DNA from: Carya illinoinensis
Lineage: Eukaryota; Streptophyta; Magnoliopsida; Fagales; Juglandaceae
NCBI RefSeq assembly: GCF_018687715.1
Contig: NC_056764.1
Location: 1,862,501 to 1,926,500, forward strand
Reading direction: 5' to 3'
Length of the DNA stretch: 64,000 nucleotides
In this document: one piece after another, positions 23,906-34,567 of the stretch
Position numbering within the stretch: position 1 is the stretch's first letter
Layout: the number at the start of each line of letters is the position of its first letter
Translations under genes and position numbers: made by a program
Notes under the pieces: model-generated
Told to the model about the DNA's origin: nothing
The model's input: the letters and a program-made list of their open reading frames with translations, nothing else
Databases searched by the model: none

Positions 23906-24159
23906 GATGCCATGCAGATTCTTGAAGAACAAGAGCGTTTGAAGAATGAGGCAAAGCGCCTCAAATTTCTGTAATTCTTGCTTCAAGATAATAAAATAAT
24001 ATTTCACAAATATTCATATTTGTGTTTCTATCTTTTGGTAGATGTTCTGTGTGTTCCCTTTTATTTCTTCTTTAATAATGCACACTTCTTATCAAACCCA
24101 TAATATGAATCTGAAATACTAATTGTATTAAAAAATGATATTTTATGACTAATAGCATC

Positions 24160-25085
24160 ATCCATCTTCCCTTTGAAGCCGCAAGGGTTTCAGATTTATA
24201 TTTCAAATATGTGCAGTTTTTATGAGCTCTTATGGAGCCTCAATGACATTTAAATTATATATATAAACTGCAATAATAGCTTGTTTCCATTTGCGTTTGG
24301 ATTGCTTTAGATCATATAAGGATCTTTGAAACTTGATAGAATACATATTTCCAGATGTATTCATATTAGAAGCTTCAGACATTTTCTATCCTTCAGGGAT
24401 TTTCATATATATATATATATATCATGATCCAATGATCCATATAAATATGCAGTTAATCATGTATATCCAAACTCTCAGTAAGTTTCAAGCTAATAAAAAT
24501 CTCAATATGATTTCAACCACTTTAAAATCATATCAATATTGTTTTTTCGAGAAATTAACTTGTGATTTCTATATCACATTTTCATATTAAAAACTTCAGG
24601 CTTTTTATATCATGTATATAAATATCCACTGATATTTAACAAAAATCACATCTTTAGGTGTTTGGACTTCAAGTTCATATTTATCACATTTTACTTAGTG
24701 ATATCAATTATGCAGGAATTGAGAAACTGACTCGTGATTTATATATCACATTTTTATTTCCTTTCCATAAATACCCACTGACATTCAACAAGCATCACCT
24801 CTTTAGGTGTTTAGACTATAAGTCCCGATGCATCATATTTTACTAGTGAATCAATTCTGCAGGAATTATTTCTTTCAAATTTGGTCAATATTTTACGTCG
24901 TATTTTTCGACGATTCTTGATTCACTTTCATCATTACTTCTGGTAATGTCAATTGCCATCTCATATGGAAATACGTTGTCGACAACGATTTTATTTCTAT
25001 CCATAATTTCTCCATTATTCATAAAATGTAACGAGATCTCGTTATTTTCAGGTATCTGTCCCTCTTTAAGGGAAGACATTTTCAT
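24160..25085 (-). pseudogene. Decayed copia pol: integrase-RT linker and RT start
   Basis: On the minus strand 25085-24885 still reads as the linker before reverse transcriptase (NEISLHFMNNGEIMDRNKIV, then VDNVFPYEMAIDI). The start of reverse transcriptase follows, full of stops and frameshifts and present as two diverged tandem pieces (about 24600-24870). Further on, about 24200-24390, a frame resembling YSIKFQRSLYDLKQSKRKW matches the RT segment normally reading LYGLKQS. No active-site YVDD region is left before the antisense cassette. Confidence 0.75.
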
Positions 25086-25729
25086 GAAAAACCTCTTCAG
25101 GAGGTACTCTTCAAGAGTTTATATAGGAGAATTTTATACAGAGAATTTGGATGGACTTTATTGCTTGTTTTGTGGGTATGGTCTCTTCAGGAGTACCAAA
25201 TTATTTGTGCCTTTCTCTTTTGAAATGCAGTACCTTTTGTATCAATAAGTCTCATATGCTTTCAGACTGCTGAATTTCTTAATTGTCCTACAGGGACTTC
25301 AGTTCTCGCTGGGATTTTAGCAGCTAGAATATGAGACATTTTTATCTTATTGCATCCAAAATTTAATTATCATCTGAACTTCTGGTTCACATATGAAAAT
25401 CAAGATAATATCGAATAATTTTATCTTATTTGTTTCAAGCAAATTTTTCTTTCCACTTCTAGTGGTAAGACTTTATAGTAAAAGAATATTCTGATTCTTT
25501 TATGGACGTCCATATGGAAATCATTCGACTTATCGTAATTGATTTTGGATGATCAAGATAACCATGAAAAGATACAAATATTTTGAATCATATTACCTTT
25601 TGATGCATCATAATATTTGATTCAATAATTTGTATAATATCATCTCAAAGAGAAAGCTTACAGTTTTTCCAATACGAGCTTCTGGCCCGAAAAGATATTT
25701 ATTATCACGTCCAATCTCTTAGTTTCTTT

Positions 25730-25975
25730 GAATGAAACGCATCATTCTTTTCACTTCAGGAAATAGAATGATATAAATTCATTATCATTCACTTCAGAGA
25801 ATGATATAGATCTAGTAAGACGTGACTAATGATTCTTATCAAAAACTCATTATTTTGCTCAGTCACTGAAAGACCTGATACAAATTTAGAATATATTGTG
25901 AAAGTTTACATTTCATATTGCTACTTCAGGAGCATACTCGATATTATTATTTCAGGAGCACATTCGAGACGTTCA
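25730..25975 (-). pseudogene. Degenerate second copy of the gag 3' part
   Basis: This stretch parallels 26650-26860 inside the intact gag: CACTTCAG-GAATGATATAGA, then GTAAGACGTGACT, then CTCATTATTTTGCTCAG and AGGAGCACATTCGAG-C in the same order. It is shorter and interrupted. The same orientation and its place just downstream of gag indicate a local duplication, or recombination between related elements. Confidence 0.7.
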
Positions 25976-26244
25976 TTCAAATATATATTCTTTCCACAAT
26001 TTCAATTATGCAACTTCAAGTGCATAAATCATAATGAGATTTTGGTACAAGTATCACTCATATGAGATACTCAATAAAATTATTGATTTAGGGCGATCCT
26101 TCAAGGATTCTCCATTTCCATTCTCAGATAAATCATATCATCAATAATTTATAACAAGTATAAAAGAATAAATAAAACTTTCATTACTAAAAAACATTGC
26201 AGAATATAAAAATATTTTATAATAAGATAAAGGAAATACATTAA

Positions 26245-27294
26245 TTAAAAAGAAACACTTTCATAATCAACTCTACCACTAGAATCCTTAAAGAAATCAG
26301 AAACATCAAGACTTGTAATATCTTCTCCATCTATAGAATCTAAAGCATATGATGGTTCAGCAAAATTTGTTTCAAATTTCTTTGTTTTTTCTTTTATAGA
26401 AGATTGGTATAAGTCAACCAAGTGCTTATCTGTACGACAGACACGAGCCCAATGTCCAGTCATATCACATCTATGGCATCCATCTTCATCTTTCTTTAAA
26501 AATTTATTTTGAAGACCTTTGCCCTTCTTTGAGTTGAACCACTTCTGGTGGTACGGTGTATATCTATTATTGTCCCTTTTAGTGTGGTCACTTCTAGGAC
26601 CTCCACTTCTATAGTTTTTCCTATCACGTCCACGCCCTCGTTTTCTTTGAAAAGATGCACCATTCGCTTCTGGGAATGATGTAAATCTAGTACCATTCAC
26701 TTCAGGGAATGATATAGAACCAGTAAGACGTGACTGGTGATTTCTTAACAAAAGCTCATTATTTTGCTCAGCTAATAGAAGACAAGATATAAGTTCAGAA
26801 TATTTTTTGAACTTTCGCTCTCGATACTGCTGCTGCAGGAGCACATTCGAGGCATGAAAAGTAGTATATGTCTTCTGTAACAAGTCATCATTAGTGACTT
26901 TTTCATCACATAATTTCAATAGCGAGCTAATTTTAAAGAGTGCAGAGTTATACTCACTAACACTCTTGAAGTCTTGCAACCTCAGGTGCATCCAATCATG
27001 ACGAGCTTTTGGAAGGATTACAGTTTTCTGGTGTTCATATATCTCACTTAAATCATTCCACAAAATAAGTGGATCTTTCACCGTTAGATACTCAGTTTTT
27101 AATTCTTCATGAAGATGGTGCCGAAGGAAAATCATTGCCTTAGCACGGTCCTGCAGGGACCCTTGATTTCCTTCTTTAATTGTATTTTCCAGGTTCATCG
27201 CATCCAGATGGATCTCAGCATCAAGGATCCAAGATAAATAATTTTTTTCAGAAATGTCAAGAGCAACGAATTTCAATTTTGTAAGATTTGACAT
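26245..27294 (-). CDS. Copia-type Gag protein, full-length
   Basis: A 349-residue Gag with no stop or frameshift. The N-terminus MSNLTKLKFVALDISEKNYL, with SWILDAEIHL, begins the copia Gag (UBN2-type) fold; RHDWMHLRLQDFKSVSEYNS belongs to the same domain. A basic linker (RKRGRGRDRKNYRSGG) precedes one CCHC zinc knuckle, CHRCDMTGHWARVC, for RNA binding. It lies just inside the 5' LTR of the minus-strand element, in normal gag position. Because pol is ruined, this intact gag recalls the non-autonomous TR-GAG type of plant elements. It may still form particles with enzymes from related copies; whether it is expressed is unknown. Confidence 0.9.
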   Translation of the reverse strand: MSNLTKLKFVALDISEKNYLSWILDAEIHLDAMNLENTIKEGNQGSLQDRAKAMIFLRHHLHEELKTEYLTVKDPLILWNDLSEIYEHQKTVILPKARHDWMHLRLQDFKSVSEYNSALFKISSLLKLCDEKVTNDDLLQKTYTTFHASNVLLQQQYRERKFKKYSELISCLLLAEQNNELLLRNHQSRLTGSISFPEVNGTRFTSFPEANGASFQRKRGRGRDRKNYRSGGPRSDHTKRDNNRYTPYHQKWFNSKKGKGLQNKFLKKDEDGCHRCDMTGHWARVCRTDKHLVDLYQSSIKEKTKKFETNFAEPSYALDSIDGEDITSLDVSDFFKDSSGRVDYESVSF

Positions 27295-27451
27295 TTTTTA
27301 CATATATAAATCAAGAACATAAGTATAGAGTTTTCATTAAGTAATGTAACATTTCATATTCATTTTGGAAACTATAAAAATATATTGAAAAACTTACTTG
27401 AAGTAGAGGACTACTAGCTTCAAAATCGTCAGAACTTTCGTGCTGATAACG

Positions 27452-27736
27452 TGTTATGAAATCATTGAAAAGAGAGAGACATAACGTGTTATAAAACTTT
27501 CAAAAGGAGAGAGAAAAGAGATAGAGCTCATATATAGGTTATGAAACTTATGAATTCCTTAAAGGATTCAACGATATATATAGGAGTACAAATGGGACTA
27601 TGCTTTTGACGACTAGCACTATGCATTTGACGGCTAGCTTACTATGCCAGCACTATGCACTATGCATTTGACGACTAGCACTATACATTTGATGGCTAGC
27701 TAAATGTGGTCATACAATTCAAGATAGTTTATAACA
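27452..27736 (-). repeat. Copia 5' LTR (element orientation), 285 bp
   Basis: Direct partner of 20358-20687. On the minus strand it carries a TATA-like CTATATATATCG near 27575, the likely promoter of gag transcription. Just inside it (27451 downward) the minus strand reads CGTTATCAGCACGAAAG, not the usual TGG-starting primer site. Confidence 0.92.
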
Positions 27737-27798
27737 ACTTAATTATTAAGTAAAAAAATAATAATAATCTCCCTCAATCGGTGGCCACCACCACCCTA

Positions 27799-28170
27799 AG
27801 TGGGTGAAGCATTTCCCATGTTTGTAAATCGGCCTTGTGCAAGAATAGTCAACTTTCAGAAAATCTAAGCCATCCAATCGGACCATACTTTTTGAATAGT
27901 CTGCCACATGTTCAGCCATCAACCAAAGCCGTCAATTTACCTTCCTTTTTGGTGGGGGTGGGGGTGGGGGGTCCCTTTCAGCAGGTGCATGCAAGATATA
28001 ATTGGAATCGGCGTTTTCGTATCGAATTTTTTAACGTTATAACAAGAGTTTGTCTTAAAAAGAATCAAAGAAATAAAGTTTACATTTCTCTGTTACATTG
28101 TTGATTATACAAAGAATTTGGTGTAAAAAAGAATCAAAGAATTAACGACAGAATGGACCGTTAATCAGAA
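27799..28170. other. Intergenic DNA before the At4g22030-like gene end
   Basis: Short non-coding stretch that should hold the 3' untranslated region of the minus-strand gene beginning at 29457. A G-rich run (GGTGGGGGTGGGGGTGGGGG) lies near 27953. Nothing else stands out. Confidence 0.5.
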
Positions 28171-29457
28171 TCAAAAAAGCTTGCTTGCAAATTCATCTAC
28201 TTCAATTCCATCGGTATGGGAAGAAGCTGATTTTCTTGCAAGTTCCCTGAGCTGTGACAAGCTTCTTCCAAGCTGCAAAGCCACCTTCATCTCAAACAAC
28301 TTCCCGTTTTCTCTTTTCTGCAAATCTTTTTCTTCAAGTGTGCCTTCAATTGATTCTTCTAATCCGCGGAAGAAGCCAGCGCAGTTTCTATACATCTCAA
28401 ACACCATCCCAACTTGCCCACCATGCTCGAAAGCAGTAACAGTGCTTGCTAAAGCCCCTGCAGTCACTGCTACAACGGCTGCCCACGATCCATTACCCAC
28501 AAAAGCAGAGCCAATGGCTGCAATGCCGGTAAGCAATGGGCCAGAGATGGCTAAAGTCTTGTTGATCTTCAGGGCCAAGTTGCCTAGCCTTACGTAATCC
28601 TCAATGTCTTTTCTCTTCACAACTTGGATGACATCTCTCATTTCCACTTCCAGTTCCTCACTCCATCCATTCTTCTCCATCTTCATGTACTGTTGTTTCC
28701 CTACATTTGATTTGTTTGTCTCTCTGAACAGATTTTCAGGCCACCAAACAGCAGGTTCGAACGTTGCGGGGAACTTGTCAAGCATGGCTCCCAGCAAGGG
28801 AAGTGGGTAGGCTTTGTCAAGGGCCAAGACACTGGCCATAACCTTTTTCACATCCTCCTGAGTTGGAGTACGTAGAGCAATAATAGTCTGGATTTGGCTC
28901 TGGAGCTGCCTGAACAATCTTGCAGCATTACGCTGTTCCTCGGCAAGTTGTGAAGGCTGGATTTTGTTCATAAAAAGCAACATCCCTGTGGCAGCAGAAA
29001 ACAAGAGCGCGGACGATAATTTCAGAGCCAAAAGTGGCACTCCGGCGCCCCCAATGGCTGCAACGCCTGCCAAGGTCGAAGCGGTGAGAGTTATCATGTT
29101 GATGGAGTTCAAAAGAAGGGTGTTCCAGTTATCACGTTGCTCTCCAATGTTGGCATGCATCTCCACTCTGTCAGAGACGGCCTCTAAGATGGCATAGAGT
29201 TGGGAATTCACAACATTAGCACTGGAGTTGCATGATTTAACATCAATAGGTCTGGTAGTAATGCTTTTTTCTATCGAGACTGTATTTGGGAAAGCATCCC
29301 TTATGTTCATATCCTCAACCAGATCTCTGGTTGGAATTTTTGGAACCGAGAAATTAGGCTGGAATCTTGGAAGCTTTGGGACGTGAATAGCAGCATGGAT
29401 TTTCTTTGAAGAAGAAGATGAAGGGCATAGCAGAGGTGAAGTTTGTAGGGAAGCCAT
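28171..29457 (-). CDS. At4g22030 family protein (named probable F-box protein), plastid-type N-terminus
   Basis: An intronless gene of 428 residues. It resembles the plant family annotated as probable F-box protein At4g22030, yet I see no F-box in it. The N-terminal ~40 residues are rich in Ser, Lys and Pro and lack acidic residues (MASLQTSPLLCPSSSSSKK), like a chloroplast transit peptide. Two hydrophobic Ala/Gly-rich segments (about 119-163 and 301-345) resemble each other: LAGVAAIGGAG and LTGIAAIGSAF. They are separated by a charged helical region with ALDKAYPLPLLGAMLDKFPATFEPAVWWP. Membrane association is inferred. The start ATG is at 29457, with a TATA box about 120 bases upstream. The molecular function is not known to me. 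Confidence 0.85.
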   Translation of the reverse strand: MASLQTSPLLCPSSSSSKKIHAAIHVPKLPRFQPNFSVPKIPTRDLVEDMNIRDAFPNTVSIEKSITTRPIDVKSCNSSANVVNSQLYAILEAVSDRVEMHANIGEQRDNWNTLLLNSINMITLTASTLAGVAAIGGAGVPLLALKLSSALLFSAATGMLLFMNKIQPSQLAEEQRNAARLFRQLQSQIQTIIALRTPTQEDVKKVMASVLALDKAYPLPLLGAMLDKFPATFEPAVWWPENLFRETNKSNVGKQQYMKMEKNGWSEELEVEMRDVIQVVKRKDIEDYVRLGNLALKINKTLAISGPLLTGIAAIGSAFVGNGSWAAVVAVTAGALASTVTAFEHGGQVGMVFEMYRNCAGFFRGLEESIEGTLEEKDLQKRENGKLFEMKVALQLGRSLSQLRELARKSASSHTDGIEVDEFASKLF

Positions 29458-29578
29458 GAAAAATACGGATTGAGATCAGCTTCTCTCTTTTTCGTTGTAT
29501 TTCTGTGCTATAGATGAAAGGTCGAGAATGGTTGAGAATGAAAAGTTGAGAATGGAGGTAGAGAGGGTTGGAGGCTTG

Positions 29579-29586
29579 TATTTATA
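29579..29586 (-). promoter_or_regulatory. TATA box of the At4g22030-like gene
   Basis: On the minus strand CACTATAAATACAAG gives a strong TATAAATA about 120 bases before the ATG at 29457, leaving a leader of about 90 bases. Confidence 0.6.
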
Positions 29587-30164
29587 GTGATCACAAGCTA
29601 GTTAGGCGTTAGGATCATGTGGAGAAACATTTATATTTGACTGGAATGAATGGTTTGACCAGGCCAATCAGCTGACCATTCCTAATTCCATAGTCATTAT
29701 AATTTTCAAGTTCAAAGTTCCCTCCCTCCCTCCCGTGCGTCGCTTGGTTCTCTCATACGACGTGGTAAAACCTATATGTATTATTATTTCAAACCAGGGC
29801 TTTCTCTGTTAATTAATTGCATGCGACGTGCGCTCTGCAATTTTTGACCAACTCTTCAGACGTTTAGAGGTCAATATCGCCAAGTCAAATAACAAAACGG
29901 CACACCTTCGTTTGCCCCTTCAACCAGATTTTTTTTTTTATTTTATTTTTTAATATTCTTTGACATGAATTTAGAATAGCTAGTTGCAATATCATAATTT
30001 ATAACCTTATAATTAAATATTATTAGTTGCAATAAGCTGGATATCAAAACATATAAGCTTTTTAATTAAAAAGTGTATATTTATAAAAGTTATAAATAAA
30101 AGTGTATTTAATTAAGTTGGTTTCTCAAATAAAAGTGTATTTTTTTTCATAGAAAATTTCTATT

Positions 30165-30290
30165 TATAAGTTGGTACTGTATATTAAGTGCTTATGTAAC
30201 ATTACTTAATTTGAAAGATAAATTTTAAAATTAAAATCTTACAAATAAAATATTATTATTTATAAAGTGATATGGATGATGTGTACGGTC
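30165..30290 (-). repeat. Dispersed small repeat family D, partial reversed copy
   Basis: GAAAGATAAATTTTAAAATT followed by AAAATCTTACAAATAAAAT is the reverse of the centre of the copy at 39570-39720. The ends are not clear. Confidence 0.4.
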
Positions 30291-31056
30291 ACCATGAAAT
30301 TAAACGCAATGCATGGAATTTAATTGTCAAAAGGGGGAATCAGTCTTTTTTTGCTCCCGTTGGCGATCCATTTGTCAACCAAACTTCGGGTAATTTACGA
30401 TAATTAAAATAACTGTGCATTACAATACAATTGAGTTTTTATGACGTTTTAGAATTTATGACACACTGTCGTTAAAGGTGGACGAGAATACAAAATTGGT
30501 GACGGTCCATCAAATATAAAATAAATAAATTGAGGTGCAAGTGCATTGATCTGCATTAATATTTATCATTTTCAAATTAAATGGTTAACTTATTTCACAT
30601 TAATCTGCGTTAATATTTATCATTTATATTTCACCATATATGAAAGCTATAAATATTAATAAGATAATATTTCGATCATGTGATTTTGAAATAATTTTGG
30701 GGTTATGATTGCTTAAAGGAAAAAAGAATATTTATCAGTGATCTTTGGCACAGTTGGCACTTATCGAGGCCGATGGTCATGATCAAGAGTAAGCTGATTT
30801 GGATGTTGACTAGAAAAAAAGAATGACAAAGAGACTCAAAATATATATTTAATTGATCTATTCAACGCGTCAATAGGAATAGATAAATTTTTATTATTTT
30901 ATATTATATCTTTAACATGCCGAAAGAATTCAGTATATAGTTAATCCATTTTCTCAAGATATTCAAGTATGTATACTTTCTAATAGCTGTTGAGCTACCC
31001 TCAGCAAATCCCACCAACATGAAGCCTTATTAATAATTGCTCTATTGGGGACATAT

Positions 31057-31096
<40 letters not shown>

Positions 31097-32832
31097 ACCA
31101 ATAGTAATAATTGCTCTATTGATCATCTTTAGATTTCAATTTGATTTGCAATCTTGATCATGTAATACATACTCCGTGGGGTAATATTTTTGGATTTTAC
31201 ATCATGAGGGGATCCAGATTTATCCATTTTGCATTTAAAGACAAAACACATTGCGAGTTTCATCAACTTTTGAGACCAAAAAATAAAGCATGCATGGTAT
31301 AGATCATGTCCAATATAATGGATCATATACTCTTGCATGCATATATGCATGCATGTTAGAGATGATATATACCTCATATTGTATAGTCATACCAAGAATA
31401 CAGATCATCAATATTTATTCTAAACAACCTGAAGAATTAGGAGCACGTACATCATGCGATATATATATATAGCAATTAATACAAACCCCTATATTTTGTG
31501 ATCCTTCGGGTGTTCTTAATTTATACATCCTAGTTTATCATGCGTAGACATAAATATATTAAATTTAAAAAAAAATATCCTCAGTTCTTATATATATACT
31601 TGTGGAAATTTAAAACTTGGCCGGTCCTCATTATGTTAAGCCAATCTAACTGTGTGAAACTTCGCACTGCTATATGTATATAATAAATGTGAGCAAGACC
31701 TCATGAAGAAGGGGCTTGATCTAATGCACAAAGGTAACAACGTATATACCAAAAGAATTAGGTAATCAAAAGTATCTTATTCCATGTTGGGTTCATAATT
31801 ACATATTATATACTAACAACATACAACATTTGCAGGTGTTTCTAGCGTTTAATTAAACAGATCGTACCGCATGAAAACACAAACTCTGATCATGACATCT
31901 TGAGGATTAACCATGAAGCCTAATATTTAAGCTACTATGTATGTGTGTGTGTGTGTGTCGTACTTGGTAAAGAAGGTGCAAAAACATGCATGCAGGCCAG
32001 ATTATAGCCTCAAAACCAGAGAAAAATGAGGGGAACAAAGAAAAAGAGAAAGGTGATGATCAAGGACAGCAAACCCATTGACAAACCGATGATGCTAAAT
32101 TACCAACTGAATCGACAAAGAGTAAATTAAGAAGTTAATTAAGAGATCTGCACAAAGATCGTGGAGCTAGCTAGGTTACCACTTAAGAGGAAATAATGCT
32201 CCCTATTTTAATTCAATATGTCCATGATCTGTAATGTAGATGGGACGTGCATGATAGTTCATCATCAAGAGTATTGGGTGATACAGCTTGAAGAGTCTAG
32301 CTTCATGTCACTTCAATTATTTCAGGATTAATTATTCCCATTTTTTTCTTACATTAATCAATCGAAATATAAAACAACATTAATATATGCAAAATACTAC
32401 ATATGATGCTAAGGAGAGTTAAATCATGAACATTGATTAGTCCATATATAAGATGATGATCTGAAAAATAACATATGGCTAGTCGGCCGGCCAGCTAGCT
32501 AGGCTTTCTCATGAAACTTTCTTGAAATTAGTGGTCAGTCGCTCCCTGCAAATATCTCTATCCGACTGATCTCCCCTAGATGATGATGAGTTTCCTATCT
32601 AATTCGCCCCCTCAAAATCCCCAATAACATGATAAAGCAAAAACAAACCCAAATATATATAAATATATATATTTATATATATATGCACATATATAGCTAG
32701 CCGGGGTGATTAATGTTGGATGGCTTTCATATCAGATTGGAAAAGGCCAGGCAAGACAATTCTTGAGTCACGCCAATAATGTCGTGGGAGTAGTGCTTTA
32801 AGAGATATATAAATAGAATCCAAGTAATTAAC

Positions 32833-33302
32833 TAGGGCTTGGTTTGGATAAAGACATGCTTCCATCTCATCTCATGATCTTATCTTTCAATATCCTAACA
32901 CTACAAATACAAATATTTTTCAATTTTTTTCATCTAATTAATCATTACATAATTATTATAATTTTTCCAAACTTCCAAACAAAACCCAAAAACAATTCAA
33001 CTTTTCAAATATAAAAATAAAAATTATATTAAAAATTATATTCTAACAATATTTTAACTTTATAATATTTTTATTCAATTTTTTCTCTCATTAATTTATC
33101 CCAAAACTCCATAAAATATTTTAACTCAAACCATTTCTAGCTAAAATATCTTATCACTACTATTCACAAACTATATATACTTAAAAATATCTTATCACTA
33201 CTATTCACAAACTATATATACTTAAAAATATCTTATCACTACTATTCACAAACTATATATACTAACTTATCTCATCTCAACTCACTATCCAAACTAGACC
33301 TA
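32833..33302 (+). repeat. Dispersed small repeat family B, copy 1, with internal tandem repeat
   Basis: Begins GGGCTTGGTTTGGATA and ends CTATCCAAACTAGACCTA, with CATCTCATCTCATG near the start, ATCTCATCTCAACTCA near the end and an AT-rich centre holding ATTATAATTTTTCCAAA. Related copies occur at 37011, 38543, 47631, 49325 and 62111. Extra length here comes from three tandem 42-bp units (about 33143-33265, each with TATCTTATCACTACTATTC). Confidence 0.7.
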
Positions 33303-34064
33303 AGAATATTAATAGATAGGAAAAAATAAAAGGGTGAATATATATCATAGACTTACACCAATGTATATATAATAATGTTGTGATCTGTTTTGCAATGGCG
33401 ATCTAAAATAAGGTGCGTGGGAACTAGGTCGAAGAATCATTCCATTAATTCAAACGATTATCAGATTCAATTCCAAATTGATGTTGTAAAAGAGTGATAA
33501 GTGTTAAGACTACAATGAAAATTACAATAAATAAAGAACTTGTCAACAAACGTAATTTTAAGAGACATGTCAACTTTATCTTACAATAAAAAGGCTTAAT
33601 AATATAATACTGTACCACATTGAACTATATATATATAATGTCAATTACTAAGATAATTTTTTGTAATTCTTTTATGCACCAAGAATTTCTTCGAAAGAGT
33701 ACATGAACTCAATTTGTTTAATTTGGTGATTATGTTAAAACAAAAAAATAAAAAAAAAATCTATGATCAGTACTAGAACCAGATCAAGAAAATAAAAATA
33801 TGGGAAAGTTCACATTAACCAGTATAATTTGGGGATGGTGATCACTAATTGTGTAAAACATGAAACACATGATCGTGAAAAGGAGCATGAGAAGAAATCA
33901 GAGAATTCATCTATAAATTTTAGCTGTATTCATAAAGCTTTGGGCTATTTTTCTCTAGTTAACGCTCCAAGATCAATTGATACCAGACAATTATCCGGCT
34001 CAATCATCAGTAGAAACAGCGAACAAGGATATATTTGTATGTAGCGCATGAAATATGGATAAAA

Positions 34065-34109
<45 letters not shown>

Positions 34110-34511
34110 GCATGTCATGAGAAAATCAAGGTATTACAGATCACGTCAAACCATTTCTCTCACGGTTGAAACGATAGATGCACATATCAGCTTGGGCTTC
34201 TAGATAAAGTGTTTTACTTGTCCTCATGCTATGAACTTAAAATATATTTTATAAATTTTTCTTCCTTCCTTTAAGAATCTTGACTGCATCTTATCTATAA
34301 GGTCGATCTTAAGAAATTGAACGTTGTACTAAATCCTTTTTCTTCAAAGTTAGCTTATCAACTAAAACGCCAGCAATATTCTACAAGCATTTCTTCAAAG
34401 TTCTCATAGCTTTTAAATATATATATATATATGTGATCCAATTCCACACTAGCGATTAATTAGTCATTACGTACGTACGAGGGAGAAGTGAAATTTATCA
34501 ATGATCATATC

Positions 34512-34567
<56 letters not shown>

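Larger units (their letters stand above)
21551..23974 (+). pseudogene. Unknown 141-codon coiled-coil frame, split by an LTR insertion
   Basis: The frame starts at the ATG at 21551 and runs to 21912, where an LTR insertion with target duplication GATGC interrupts it. It resumes at 23911 in the same frame and ends with TAA at 23972-23974. Leaving out the insert and one GATGC copy gives 141 codons with no stop. The N-terminal 40 residues are Ser/Thr-rich; residues 75-110 and 120-141 look like amphipathic coiled coil (LHENIAILQRFLLESN, then AMQILEEQERLKNEAKRL). A TATA box precedes it and AATAAA follows at 23990-23995. It is antisense to the copia gag-pol. I do not recognise the family; a small virion- or gag-associated protein, or a captured host gene, are possibilities only. 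Confidence 0.6.
20358..27736 (-). mobile_element. Ty1/copia LTR retrotransposon, gag intact, pol dead
   Basis: The ends are direct LTRs (20358-20687 and 27452-27736) beginning TGTTATGAAATC and ending TTTATAACA, flanked by the perfect target duplication ACTTA (20353-20357 and 27737-27741). The element reads on the minus strand: 5' LTR, gag (27294-26245), decayed pol with linker and reverse transcriptase pieces, an oppositely oriented foreign-looking cassette, a shortened RNase H remnant, a polypurine tract and the 3' LTR. A second LTR-type element sits inside it. Most of integrase and much of reverse transcriptase are missing or full of stops, so it cannot move alone, although it clearly transposed once as a unit. 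Confidence 0.93.
20192..27798. mobile_element. Inverted-repeat element split by the copia element
   Basis: The left flank of the copia element begins AGGGTGGTG and soon has GGCCACCGA. The right flank, read on the reverse strand, begins AGGGTGGTGGTGGCCACCGA. These outer inverted repeats suggest an older small DNA element of roughly 230 bp into which the copia element jumped. The copia target site lies in a local palindrome (TACTTAATTATTAAGTA once the insert is removed). The element's own target duplication was not found. Confidence 0.5.

Noticed and set aside
25829..26065. 78-codon plus-strand frame in the copia element
   Set aside because: It is the reverse strand of the decayed gag duplicate and has no independent support.
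32715..32790. TTGAGTCACGCCAATAATG resembles miR171
   Set aside because: Mismatches at central positions and only about half of the bases pair with the upstream candidate arm, so it is not a credible precursor.
33829..34044. 71-codon frame in intergenic DNA
   Set aside because: No homology or gene signals; consistent with chance.
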